Origin: CAZCSK01 sp964501265
GTDB taxonomy: Bacteria > Actinomycetota > CADDZG01 > JAHWKV01
Reading direction: 5' to 3'
Length of the DNA stretch: 18,976 nucleotides
Assembly (NCBI GenBank): GCA_964501265.1
Contig: CAZCSK010000040.1
Span: 1 to 18,976 of the forward strand
Shown here: piece by piece, positions 6,404 through 13,786 of the stretch
Position numbering within the stretch: the first letter of the stretch is position 1
Layout of the letters: each line of letters begins with the position of its first letter
Notes under the pieces: generated by a model
Databases searched by the model: none
What the model was told of the DNA's origin: nothing
What the model saw: the letters and a program-made list of their open reading frames with translations, nothing else
Program-made: the position numbers and the translations under genes

Positions 6404-7314
6404 ACGTCCTCGTGATCGGCGGCGGTCACGGAGCAGCCGCTTCGCTTCGAGCCGCGTTGCTTTACACAGACAACGTCGCCGCTATCGTCACAACCGCCGA
6501 TGACGGCGGGTCGTCCGGCAGACTTGCGGCCGAACTTGGAGTGCCGCCGATGGGCGATATCCGCAACTGCCTGGCTGCGCTGGCGCCCGACTCTGAAGTG
6601 CTTTCGACTTTTCAACATCGGTTTGGATCAGGCAAGTTGGAGGGACACGTCGTCGGGAACCTTGTTATCGCTGGGGCAGTTCAAGAGGGTTTCAATTTCA
6701 TTGAGGCTATAGAGCAGAGTGCCCGTATGCTTGGAAGCAGAGGAAGAGTCGTTCCTCCGACATTGGACCCCATCCGGCTTGTGGCCGAGATCGACGGCAA
6801 ATGGGTGGAAGGACAAGTGGCTGTTGCGACCGCGAAGGGGCACTTGAGCTTCGTGGCGCTTGACCCTTCAAACCCAAAGCCCTATCAAGGTGCGCTAGAG
6901 CTGATTGATTGGGCGGACCAGATCGTACTTGGGCCGGGAAGCCTGTTCACAAGTGTCATTCCTAGCCTTCTCGTGCCCGAGTTGCGAGAGGCTTTTGCCG
7001 GATCGACGGCTACGAGAATCTTGGTATGCAACCTTGCGTCACCGCCTGGTGAGACATCGGGGTTCGATGCCACCGAGCACCTGGCCGCGCTGCTTCAACA
7101 CATCGGAGAGGGAACTGTCGACGTCCTGCTCGCTCATTCCGGGCGGTCGCCAGTGACGAGGTCGCACGTCGTTCAAGTCGATCCATCAGCGCTCGAAGCG
7201 ATGGGAGTTCAAGTAGTGACCTGCGACGTGCTGCCCGAAACCGGGGCCCCCCGCCACGACCCCAAGCGCTTAGCGGGCTGCCTGTCATCAATCGTGAAGC
7301 GAAAACTGACTTAG
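6400..7314 (+). CDS. yvcK: YvcK/CofD-like gluconeogenesis factor
   Basis: The product (304 residues) belongs to the YvcK (CofD-like) family. YvcK binds UDP-sugars and supports cell-wall precursor supply and growth on gluconeogenic carbon in Bacillus and mycobacteria. Visible motifs are the N-terminal GGGHGAAASL, TTADDGGSSGRL, MGDIRNCL, GHVVGNL and GPGSLFTSV, all characteristic. An AAGGAG site at 6389-6394, five bases before the ATG, supports the start. It overlaps rapZ by ATGA. The gene normally followed by whiA in actinobacteria is here followed only by a 68-base gap and gap. CofD itself (a 2-phospholactate transferase) is related, but the rapZ context favours YvcK. Confidence 0.95.
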   Translation: MNVLVIGGGHGAAASLRAALLYTDNVAAIVTTADDGGSSGRLAAELGVPPMGDIRNCLAALAPDSEVLSTFQHRFGSGKLEGHVVGNLVIAGAVQEGFNFIEAIEQSARMLGSRGRVVPPTLDPIRLVAEIDGKWVEGQVAVATAKGHLSFVALDPSNPKPYQGALELIDWADQIVLGPGSLFTSVIPSLLVPELREAFAGSTATRILVCNLASPPGETSGFDATEHLAALLQHIGEGTVDVLLAHSGRSPVTRSHVVQVDPSALEAMGVQVVTCDVLPETGAPRHDPKRLAGCLSSIVKRKLT

Positions 7315-7382
7315 GGAGGCGAAATCTTGCCTCGATTTGGCCGCCTGTAAACTTAAGGGGAGGCTAACTCTAGGAGGGTGAC
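7315..7382 (+). promoter_or_regulatory. leader region before gap, with possible promoter
   Basis: This 68-base gap is where whiA would be expected. TTGCCT (7327-7332) and TAAACT (7348-7353) resemble -35 and -10 elements, although the 15-base spacer is short. A start of transcription near 7360 would leave a short leader. A small hairpin, GAGGC 7316-7320 with GCCTC 7329-7333, lies directly after yvcK but has no T run. AGGAGG at 7372-7377 is a near-perfect ribosome binding site, five bases before the gap ATG. Confidence 0.4.
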
Positions 7383-8402
7383 ATGACCGTCAAAGTCGCA
7401 GTTAATGGTTTCGGGCGCATCGGGAGAAATTTCCTGCGCGCCTTGCTGGCATCCGAGAATCCCGGCATTGAACTCGTGGCGGTCAACGACGTCGCCCCGA
7501 CGGATGTTCTAGCCCACATGCTCAAGTACGATTCCATCCACGGAGTCCTCGAAAGAGAGATCAAAGCGAACGATGACCGAATCGACATCGACGGAACTTC
7601 TATCCAAGTTCTTTCCCAGCTAGATCCGGCGGCCTTGCCCTGGAAAGATCTTGGCATCGACGTCGTCGTGGAGTCGACGGGCATTTTCACCGAGCGCGCG
7701 GCTGCCGCCAAACATCTTGAAGCGGGTGCCCGCAAGGTCGTCATATCGGCCCCGGCCACCGAACCCGACATCACGATCGTGATGGGCGTGAACGACGATC
7801 AGTACGACTCAAAGTCACACAACATCATCTCCAATGCCAGTTGCACCACGAACTCCGTCGGCCCAATGGCCCGGATACTCCTCGACAACTTTGGGATCTC
7901 GTCGGGTTTCATGACGACAATTCACGCGTACACAACCGATCAGCAACTGCAGGATCAGATCGCCGTAACGCGCAAGGGCAAGGCGAATCTAAGACAAATG
8001 CGGGCCGCCGCCCTCAACATCATCCCAACCGCGACGGGCGCGGCCAAGGCCCTATCGCTTGTCATCCCCGAACTCAAAGGCAAACTCGACGGCATGGCGA
8101 TGCGCGTGCCGGTTCCCGACGGAAGCGTCACTGACCTGGTATGCGTCCTGGAAAAGGAAGCCACCGCCGAAGAAGTGAACGCGGCGTTTCAAAAGGCGGC
8201 AAACTCCGAGCGCTGGCGCGGGATCCTCACCTACACCGAAGATCCAATCGTCTCGTCCGACATCGTTGGCAATCCGGCGTCATGCATCATCGACGGACTT
8301 TCCACATTGTCTTTGGGGAGTCAAGTCAAAGTCATCGGCTGGTACGACAACGAGTGGGGTTACTCGAACCGTCTGGTGGATCTGGTCCGCAAAATCGCTT
8401 GA
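7383..8402 (+). CDS. gap: glyceraldehyde-3-phosphate dehydrogenase, type I
   Basis: The 339-residue enzyme oxidises glyceraldehyde-3-phosphate to 1,3-bisphosphoglycerate in glycolysis and the reverse in gluconeogenesis. The Rossmann motif GFGRIGRNFLR is at residues 9-19. The catalytic nucleophile is Cys154 in SNASCTTN, and the general base is His181 in TTIHAYT. VNDVAPTD (34-41) after the second strand has the Asp36 position typical of NAD-dependent forms. The C-terminal YDNEWGYSNR is conserved. The start has a very strong AGGAGG site, the best in the window, which fits high expression. Its stop overlaps the pgk start as TTGA. Confidence 0.97.
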   Translation: MTVKVAVNGFGRIGRNFLRALLASENPGIELVAVNDVAPTDVLAHMLKYDSIHGVLEREIKANDDRIDIDGTSIQVLSQLDPAALPWKDLGIDVVVESTGIFTERAAAAKHLEAGARKVVISAPATEPDITIVMGVNDDQYDSKSHNIISNASCTTNSVGPMARILLDNFGISSGFMTTIHAYTTDQQLQDQIAVTRKGKANLRQMRAAALNIIPTATGAAKALSLVIPELKGKLDGMAMRVPVPDGSVTDLVCVLEKEATAEEVNAAFQKAANSERWRGILTYTEDPIVSSDIVGNPASCIIDGLSTLSLGSQVKVIGWYDNEWGYSNRLVDLVRKIA

Positions 8403-9571
8403 AACTTCCGTCGCTCGACGATCTTGACGTTAAGAACAAGCGAGTCCTTGTAAGGGCCGACTTCAACGTTCCCTTGAAACATGGGGAAGTGGAAGACGAC
8501 ATGCGCATCCGCGCGGCCTTGCCTACGATCAAACAGTTGCTCGCAAGGGGGGCTCGAGTGATCTGCTGTTCGCATCTGGGAAGACCCAAAGGCAGGGTCG
8601 ATCCGTCTCTCTCGATGGTCCCGGTCGGCCGGATACTCGCGACCCTTCTCGAAAGGCGTGTCCGTGTCACCGGCGAGCCATCAGGACCTGGGGAGGACCT
8701 AGAGAACATGGACGCCGACGAAGTGGGTCTTCTTGAAAATCTCCGTTACGACCCGCGGGAGGAGGCCAACGATCCGGGATTCGCCAAAGAACTATCTTTA
8801 CTCGCCGATGTCTATGTCAACGATGCGTTCGGCGCTGTACACCGCGCGCACGCCTCGGTGTCCGTGATTACCGCGTTTCTTCCATCGGCGGCCGGCCTGT
8901 TACTGCAGGCCGAAGTGCAAGTGCTTCAATCCATTCTCGACAACCCTGCACGACCCTTTGTGCTCATCGTCGGAGGGGCTAAAGTTGCCGACAAAATCGG
9001 CGTCGTCGAAAACATGATCGGCAAAGCCGATTCGATCCTTGTGGGTGGCGCCATGGCAAACACCTTCCTCGCCGCCCAAGGATTCGACGTCGGTAGATCT
9101 AAGGTCGAGCAGGACCGTCTGGAGGAAGTGTGGAAGACAATTAAGCGCGCCGGCAGCTCGATTGAATTGCCCGAGGATGTGGTCGTCGCCGAAGCGTTTG
9201 AGAGATCGGCCCACCCCTCAACCGTCCCAGCCCGTAAAATCCCGGGCGACTCAATGTCACTCGACATCGGACCAGCGACCGCCGCTCGCTATGCAGACAA
9301 GATCGCCTCCGCGGCCACGGTGGTTTGGAACGGCCCCATGGGTGTTTTCGAGTGGCCGAACTTCCAAGAAGGAACTCGCGTTGTGGCGCAGGCAGTAGCC
9401 GAGAGCAAGGCCTTCACCGTTGTGGGGGGCGGGGATTCGGCAGCGGCCCTAGAAATGTTCGGGCTAGCCGATCGTGTGTCGCATCTATCCACAGGGGGAG
9501 GAGCTTCATTAGAGTTTCTCGAGGGCAGGCAGCTGCCCGGACTCACCGCACTTACGGGAGGAATCACTTGA
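8399..9571 (+). CDS. pgk: phosphoglycerate kinase
   Basis: Pgk transfers phosphate from 1,3-bisphosphoglycerate to ADP. The reading frame is open far back into gap, but that extension is not Pgk-like. The TTG at 8399, overlapping the gap stop as TTGA, gives 390 residues and the normal N-terminus MKLPSLDDLD followed by RVLVRADFNVP. Further signatures are the substrate-binding SHLGRPKG (58-65), LENLRYDPREE, NDAFGAVHRAHAS, the hinge and nucleotide region GGAKVADKIGV near 193, NGPMGVFEWP, and the C-terminal GGGDSAAA near 343. No ribosome binding site is apparent before the TTG, so translation probably couples to gap. Confidence 0.96.
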   Translation: MKLPSLDDLDVKNKRVLVRADFNVPLKHGEVEDDMRIRAALPTIKQLLARGARVICCSHLGRPKGRVDPSLSMVPVGRILATLLERRVRVTGEPSGPGEDLENMDADEVGLLENLRYDPREEANDPGFAKELSLLADVYVNDAFGAVHRAHASVSVITAFLPSAAGLLLQAEVQVLQSILDNPARPFVLIVGGAKVADKIGVVENMIGKADSILVGGAMANTFLAAQGFDVGRSKVEQDRLEEVWKTIKRAGSSIELPEDVVVAEAFERSAHPSTVPARKIPGDSMSLDIGPATAARYADKIASAATVVWNGPMGVFEWPNFQEGTRVVAQAVAESKAFTVVGGGDSAAALEMFGLADRVSHLSTGGGASLEFLEGRQLPGLTALTGGIT

Positions 9572-10326
9572 GAAAACCAGTCATGGCCGCAAACTGGAAA
9601 ATGAACAAGACGCATCTAGAGGGCCTTCATTTTGTCGAATCCCTCCGCAACACCGTTCAAGCTGAAACCTTCGACAAGATCGACGTCGTGCTTTGCCCTC
9701 CCTTCACCGCGATCCGTTCTGTTCAAACGGCCATCGACGGCGATGATTTGCAGATCTCGGTCGGCGCCCAGGACATGCACTGGGAATCGTCCGGGGCTTA
9801 TACGGGTGAAATCTCCGCCGAGATGCTCATCAAACTGGGAGTCACGTACGTAATCATCGGGCATTCAGAACGCCGCGAATATTTTAATGAAACAGACGAG
9901 ACGGTCAATCGCAAAGTGAAGGCAGCCTTCGACAACGGTCTCGTGCCAATCATGTGCGTCGGCGAAACGCTTTCGGAGCGAGAAGCAGGGAGCACAGCGG
10001 AAAAAGTATCGGGTCAAATCCGCGAGGGCCTCAAAGGGGTTAAGGCGGAGCAGATAGCAACGATGGTCATTGCTTACGAACCGATATGGGCCATCGGCAC
10101 CGGTAAGACCGCCTCAGCGGACGACGCACAAGACACGGTTTCGATCATGCGCAAAGTCGTGCAGGAGAAGTCCGAAAACGCGGCATCGGCGGTGAGGATT
10201 CAGTACGGCGGCAGCGTGAAAGTGGGAAACGTGGCGGATCTGATGTCGCGTCCCGACATCGACGGCGCCCTAGTCGGAGGAGCCAGTCTGGACCCCACGG
10301 AATTCGCCCAATTGCTCCAGTATTGA
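9568..10326 (+). CDS. tpiA: triosephosphate isomerase
   Basis: TpiA interconverts dihydroxyacetone phosphate and glyceraldehyde-3-phosphate. The correct start is the TTG at 9568: it overlaps the pgk stop as TTGA, has GGAGG six bases upstream, and gives 252 residues beginning MRKPVMAANWKMNK, the classic N-terminus. Catalytic residues are Lys11 in ANWKMNK, His99 in IIGHSERR and Glu171 in AYEPIWAIGTG. The phosphate-binding IQYGGSV and DGALVGGASL segments are present. The upstream open frame to 9325 lies inside pgk and is not TIM-like. Confidence 0.97.
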   Translation: MRKPVMAANWKMNKTHLEGLHFVESLRNTVQAETFDKIDVVLCPPFTAIRSVQTAIDGDDLQISVGAQDMHWESSGAYTGEISAEMLIKLGVTYVIIGHSERREYFNETDETVNRKVKAAFDNGLVPIMCVGETLSEREAGSTAEKVSGQIREGLKGVKAEQIATMVIAYEPIWAIGTGKTASADDAQDTVSIMRKVVQEKSENAASAVRIQYGGSVKVGNVADLMSRPDIDGALVGGASLDPTEFAQLLQY

Positions 10327-10331
10327 CCTGT

Positions 10332-10337
10332 TAAACT
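10332..10337 (+). promoter_or_regulatory. possible -10 element before secG
   Basis: TAAACT, also present before gap and at the ABC-F start, would put a transcript start near 10344 in the 51-base tpiA-secG gap and could drive secG plus the solute-binding array. No good -35 is visible at normal spacing. AGGGGG at 10354-10359 is the only ribosome-binding-like stretch in the gap. Confidence 0.3.
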
Positions 10338-10377
10338 CACCGAAACCTTTTTTAGGGGGTCACCGATTCTTCCAGCA

Positions 10378-10593
10378 TTGATCGTTGTTCATGTCCTCGC
10401 GGCAATCGTTCTCATCCTCTTCGTCCTCCTGCACGCCGGACGGGGCGGCGGCCTATCTGAGATGTTTGGCGGCGGTATGGGTGGCGGGCTGTCGGGGTCT
10501 ACTTCGGTGGAACGCAACCTAGACCGGTTGACGGTCGTTGTTGCCCTTGTCTTCGCGTTGACAACAATCGGCCTCGTCCTACTACTCGACTGA
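10378..10593 (+). CDS. secG: preprotein translocase subunit SecG
   Basis: SecG is the small accessory subunit of the SecYEG translocon. From TTG 10378 the protein has 71 residues: a first membrane helix, the conserved cytoplasmic loop LLHAGRGGGLSEMFGGG rich in glycine, then a second helix ending at the C-terminus. This is the normal family layout. The only purine-rich site (AGGGGG, 10354-10359) is 18 bases from this TTG but six bases from an in-frame ATT at 10366, which would add four residues. The gene follows tpiA, its usual actinobacterial place, and its stop overlaps a CTG that is the likely start of the next gene. Confidence 0.93.
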   Translation: MIVVHVLAAIVLILFVLLHAGRGGGLSEMFGGGMGGGLSGSTSVERNLDRLTVVVALVFALTTIGLVLLLD

Positions 10594-12125
10594 CTTACTT
10601 TGCCCGAGTACTCATCCTGTTGCTGCTCGCAGGAGCGGCCTGCTCGAACGCCCCAGATGTCCCGCCCGTAACACCCAGGTCTGGCGGGACTGTGGTCCTC
10701 GGCGTTTCTTCCCTCAGCGAGTTAGATCCGGCCAGGGCGTCGGGGATTGCGCTGCATTTGATTCGGACCGCCTGCGACGGGCTCACTTCGCTCGACAACT
10801 CGACCGGCGAATCCCGGCCATCGCTCGCCAAGAATCTGACAATCGAAGCGGGGGGGCTGAAGTTGACGGTGGATTTGAGGCCAAAACTAACGTTCGCAAA
10901 CGGAGCCCCCGTCGATGCCCAAGCTGTGCGCGAAAGCCTTTCCAGGGTGGCAAGACCCGCGACCGCCTCAAGGTGGGCCTCACTTCTGGAACGCGTATCA
11001 GGGTTTGCGGAAGTTCAATCGGCACAGGCTACACATCTGACCGGAATCAGAGTTGTTTCTCCACTGAAAATGGAAATTGCATTTACGGCGCCTGCCGGTG
11101 ATTTTCTCTCGACGCTTGCCCATCCAAGTCTGACGCCGATCTCACCTGGCAACGAGACCGACGGCGTCAGCGCGCTAAATTGCTCCGGTCCTTACCGAGT
11201 TGCGCCCGGGGCGTCGCAGGGTTCCTTCAATCTAACGAAGCACGGTCGCGGAAAAAGCGAGGCTCCAGACGCTATCCGCGTGGAATCCTTCGAAACCGTC
11301 GCCGACTCATTTGCCGCACTTATCGAAGGGAAAGTTGACCTTGCGCAGCGCCCCGAGAATCAACCTGCGATCCCAACTGGGATCTCCGTTGAACGCCGTC
11401 CGGGATCCGAAATGACTTACCTTTCATTCGACACGTTGAAGCCTCCCGGTTCTGACCCCAATTTCGTGCGGGCATTGTCACTTTCTATGGACCGCCTGGT
11501 GATAGTGGACGCTGCCTATGGCGATCGAAGGCAACCCGCGCTGCGGTGGCTCCCCAGCCGGACCGATCCCCAAGACTCTGCTTGCGCAAAGTACATTCGA
11601 AGGATCGCCGATCCCGAACTCGCAAAACAGACACTCGGCAGCGCCTCAGGAGAAGTCGCCCTAACCTACGACGCGTCGGTGTTTGATCGGTTCGCCGCCC
11701 AAGCCATTGAGGTTCAAATAAAGGCGGCCGTGGGAGTCGACGTGCAGTTGAAGGCGCTTGAGAGCGAAGCATTTACAGCCTCCGCACGAGACAGGCCGGA
11801 AGGGGGAGCATGGGTTTTCGAAACCGACACCGACTTCATTCGCGCCGATCAGTCTTTGTTCGAGTTATTCGCAACCGGGCGGCCGAGGAATCGGCTCGGT
11901 TACTCAAACGCCGACATCGACCTCGCCTTTGAGGCTTGGCGGCGTGCCGTCGCGCAAGACGCCGCCGGCAAGGCCGTCACGCAGGCCGAGAATCTGCTCT
12001 GTGCCCAAACACCTGCCGTCCCCCTTTGGCGCAGAGTCCACCACTGGGCCTTCAACCCCAAGAAGGTGACACTTGATCCCGAGGGGGCCCTTGACACCTT
12101 CGGGATGCCGGTCCTGCGCCGCTGA
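10590..12125 (+). CDS. family-5 extracytoplasmic solute-binding lipoprotein 1
   Basis: The product resembles family-5 solute-binding proteins (oligopeptide/dipeptide/nickel type), which capture substrate outside the membrane for ABC importers. Family features include SGGTVVLGV with LDPARA near the mature N-terminus, FANGAPVDAQAVRESLSR, CSGPYRV and a C-terminal FNPKKVTLDPEG. The first ordinary start, TTG 10620, would leave only seven residues before the lipid-attachment cysteine. Reading from the CTG at 10590, which overlaps the secG stop as CTGA, gives a normal lipoprotein signal with an Arg and the core VLILLLLAGAAC (Cys18). I choose that start; length is then 511. Of the four array members it keeps the family motifs least well. 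Cys62, 198, 332 and 471 align with cysteines of the next protein. The substrate is unknown. Confidence 0.75.
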   Translation: MTYFARVLILLLLAGAACSNAPDVPPVTPRSGGTVVLGVSSLSELDPARASGIALHLIRTACDGLTSLDNSTGESRPSLAKNLTIEAGGLKLTVDLRPKLTFANGAPVDAQAVRESLSRVARPATASRWASLLERVSGFAEVQSAQATHLTGIRVVSPLKMEIAFTAPAGDFLSTLAHPSLTPISPGNETDGVSALNCSGPYRVAPGASQGSFNLTKHGRGKSEAPDAIRVESFETVADSFAALIEGKVDLAQRPENQPAIPTGISVERRPGSEMTYLSFDTLKPPGSDPNFVRALSLSMDRLVIVDAAYGDRRQPALRWLPSRTDPQDSACAKYIRRIADPELAKQTLGSASGEVALTYDASVFDRFAAQAIEVQIKAAVGVDVQLKALESEAFTASARDRPEGGAWVFETDTDFIRADQSLFELFATGRPRNRLGYSNADIDLAFEAWRRAVAQDAAGKAVTQAENLLCAQTPAVPLWRRVHHWAFNPKKVTLDPEGALDTFGMPVLRR

Positions 12126-12127
12126 CG

Positions 12128-13786
12128 GTGGTAGATTCTCCCAGCGTGACTCCCAAAAGATATCTCGCTCTAATTGCGGTTGCTTTCCTGGGCCCAGCGT
12201 GCGCCGTTGGAGGGTTGGACGACGACACCAAAGGCAAAACGGTGCGCCAGGGCGGCACGCTGGCCGTAGCGCTCACTCCTCCCGATCAGATCGACCCATC
12301 GCGCGCCTCCAATCGCTCCGGCATTTTCGTCCTGAAACAGATATGCGACACGTTGGTCGCGTTTGAGCCTCGCACCGGGGAACTCAAACCGGGCATAGCC
12401 GAGTCATGGACGATTTCGGCCGACGCAAAAAAGATCTCCTTCAAGATCCGCCAGGGAGTCAAGTTTCACAACGGCCGCGACTTGGTGGCCGAGGACTTCG
12501 TTTATTCGCTCTCGCGGTTCGTGCACCCCAAGACCGGATCCCCACAGTATTTCTTTCTTCGGCGCATCGTTGGATATCAGGATGTCCGCCAGGAAAAAAG
12601 CCCAACCTTGGCCGGCGTCAAGGCAACAGATGCCCGGACACTCGAGATCGAACTGAGCGAGCCGTTTGCGGAGCTCCCCGCGGTGCTATCCCATCCCTCG
12701 GCCGGAGCTGCCGTACCCAAAGAGGAAGTCGACAAGTCTCCGGAAGTATTTGCGGCGAAACCGGTCTGCACCGGGCCCTACTTGGTCTCGTTGCCATGGA
12801 GCGCGGGCCAGGACATCAACCTGTTGCGCTTCCCCAACTATTCAGCGACGAACATCTCCTTGGCACGGGGCGGCAAAGGATACGCAAACAAAATCGTCCT
12901 GCGGAGCGTCCCCGACGACGAGGCCGGCTACAAACTGTTCGAAGAGAAACGGGTCCAAGTCTCGAACATACCGGTGAGCCGCTTGGTCGCTGCCCGCAAA
13001 GCAAAGCACGAAGTCGTGAGCGGCGCCAATGGGCACTTTGCCTACCTCGGATTGCCTGTCACCAAGCCGCCCTACGACAACGTCAACATGCGCAAAGCGC
13101 TCGCGACTGCAGTCGATCGCAAGGCGATTGTGGAAGATTTGCTGGCGGGCACTCGTGAGATCCCCGGGAGTTTACTTCCTCGGGCCGCCGGTCCGGCGGC
13201 CGCTGGTGGAGCATGTCCAGCTCTACTTCGACCCAGAATCGACTTGAACACAGCGAGGACGGCCCTGGGGGCCTCCACGATAGACCCGGCCACGGTAAGG
13301 CCGGTTGTCTATTTTAACGCCGGAGGCGGGCATGAGAAGTGGGTCGCCAAAGTCATCGAACAATGGCAAGCTCTCGGGATAACCGCGACCGCAGAGGCAC
13401 AGCCGAAAGCTTTCAAGGAACATGTCGATTTTCTGGTCGACCCGGGGGCAGACGGTCCTTTTCGTCTGGCCTGGCCTGTGAAGTTTCCGTCGGCAGAGGC
13501 GTTGTACGACCCGCTATTTACCACCGGTAGCCTCGACAACTTCACTCGTTACGCAAGTCCTGAGTTCGACGAGAGGATGAAAAAGGCCCGTAGCACTGTG
13601 GGGGACAAGGAGCGGAGGCTCGCGTACGCGGAGGCCAGCGCGATCTTGTGCCGTGATGTTCCCGTCATACCAATGTGGTTTGGAAGAAATCACGTCGTCT
13701 ATTCATCCGGAAACGGGCCGGCCGGCAGCCGCGCGCTCGACATCTACGGAGACCCAGTTTTAAGGGAGTTGGGATTCATACCGTAA
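12128..13786 (+). CDS. family-5 extracytoplasmic solute-binding lipoprotein 2
   Basis: This 552-residue protein is a clear family-5 solute-binding protein: RQGGTLAVAL, the domain segment GVKFHNGRDLVAEDFVYSLSR (its core HNGR at 114-117), CTGPYLV, MRKALATAVDR and DPLFTTGSLDN are typical of peptide-binding members. The N-terminus has a hydrophobic signal ending LGPAC (Cys25), an imperfect lipobox. The GTG at 12128 lies two bases after the previous stop; the in-frame GTG at 12146 would give a tidier signal starting MTPKRYLAL and is a good alternative. Four further cysteines (73, 214, 363, 508) match those of the preceding protein and could form disulfides outside the cell. No permease gene is nearby. 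Confidence 0.85.
   Translation: MVDSPSVTPKRYLALIAVAFLGPACAVGGLDDDTKGKTVRQGGTLAVALTPPDQIDPSRASNRSGIFVLKQICDTLVAFEPRTGELKPGIAESWTISADAKKISFKIRQGVKFHNGRDLVAEDFVYSLSRFVHPKTGSPQYFFLRRIVGYQDVRQEKSPTLAGVKATDARTLEIELSEPFAELPAVLSHPSAGAAVPKEEVDKSPEVFAAKPVCTGPYLVSLPWSAGQDINLLRFPNYSATNISLARGGKGYANKIVLRSVPDDEAGYKLFEEKRVQVSNIPVSRLVAARKAKHEVVSGANGHFAYLGLPVTKPPYDNVNMRKALATAVDRKAIVEDLLAGTREIPGSLLPRAAGPAAAGGACPALLRPRIDLNTARTALGASTIDPATVRPVVYFNAGGGHEKWVAKVIEQWQALGITATAEAQPKAFKEHVDFLVDPGADGPFRLAWPVKFPSAEALYDPLFTTGSLDNFTRYASPEFDERMKKARSTVGDKERRLAYAEASAILCRDVPVIPMWFGRNHVVYSSGNGPAGSRALDIYGDPVLRELGFIP

Noticed and set aside
8141..8398. Upstream extension of the pgk frame
   Set aside because: It lies wholly inside gap in another frame; Pgk similarity begins exactly at the TTG at 8399.
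9325..9567. Upstream extension of the tpiA frame
   Set aside because: It lies inside pgk and is not TIM-like; TTG 9568 has a good ribosome binding site and the classic N-terminus.
12406..13158. Open frame of 250 codons inside solute-binding gene 2, same strand
   Set aside because: Out-of-frame shadow, Arg/Gln/Pro-rich and without domain features.
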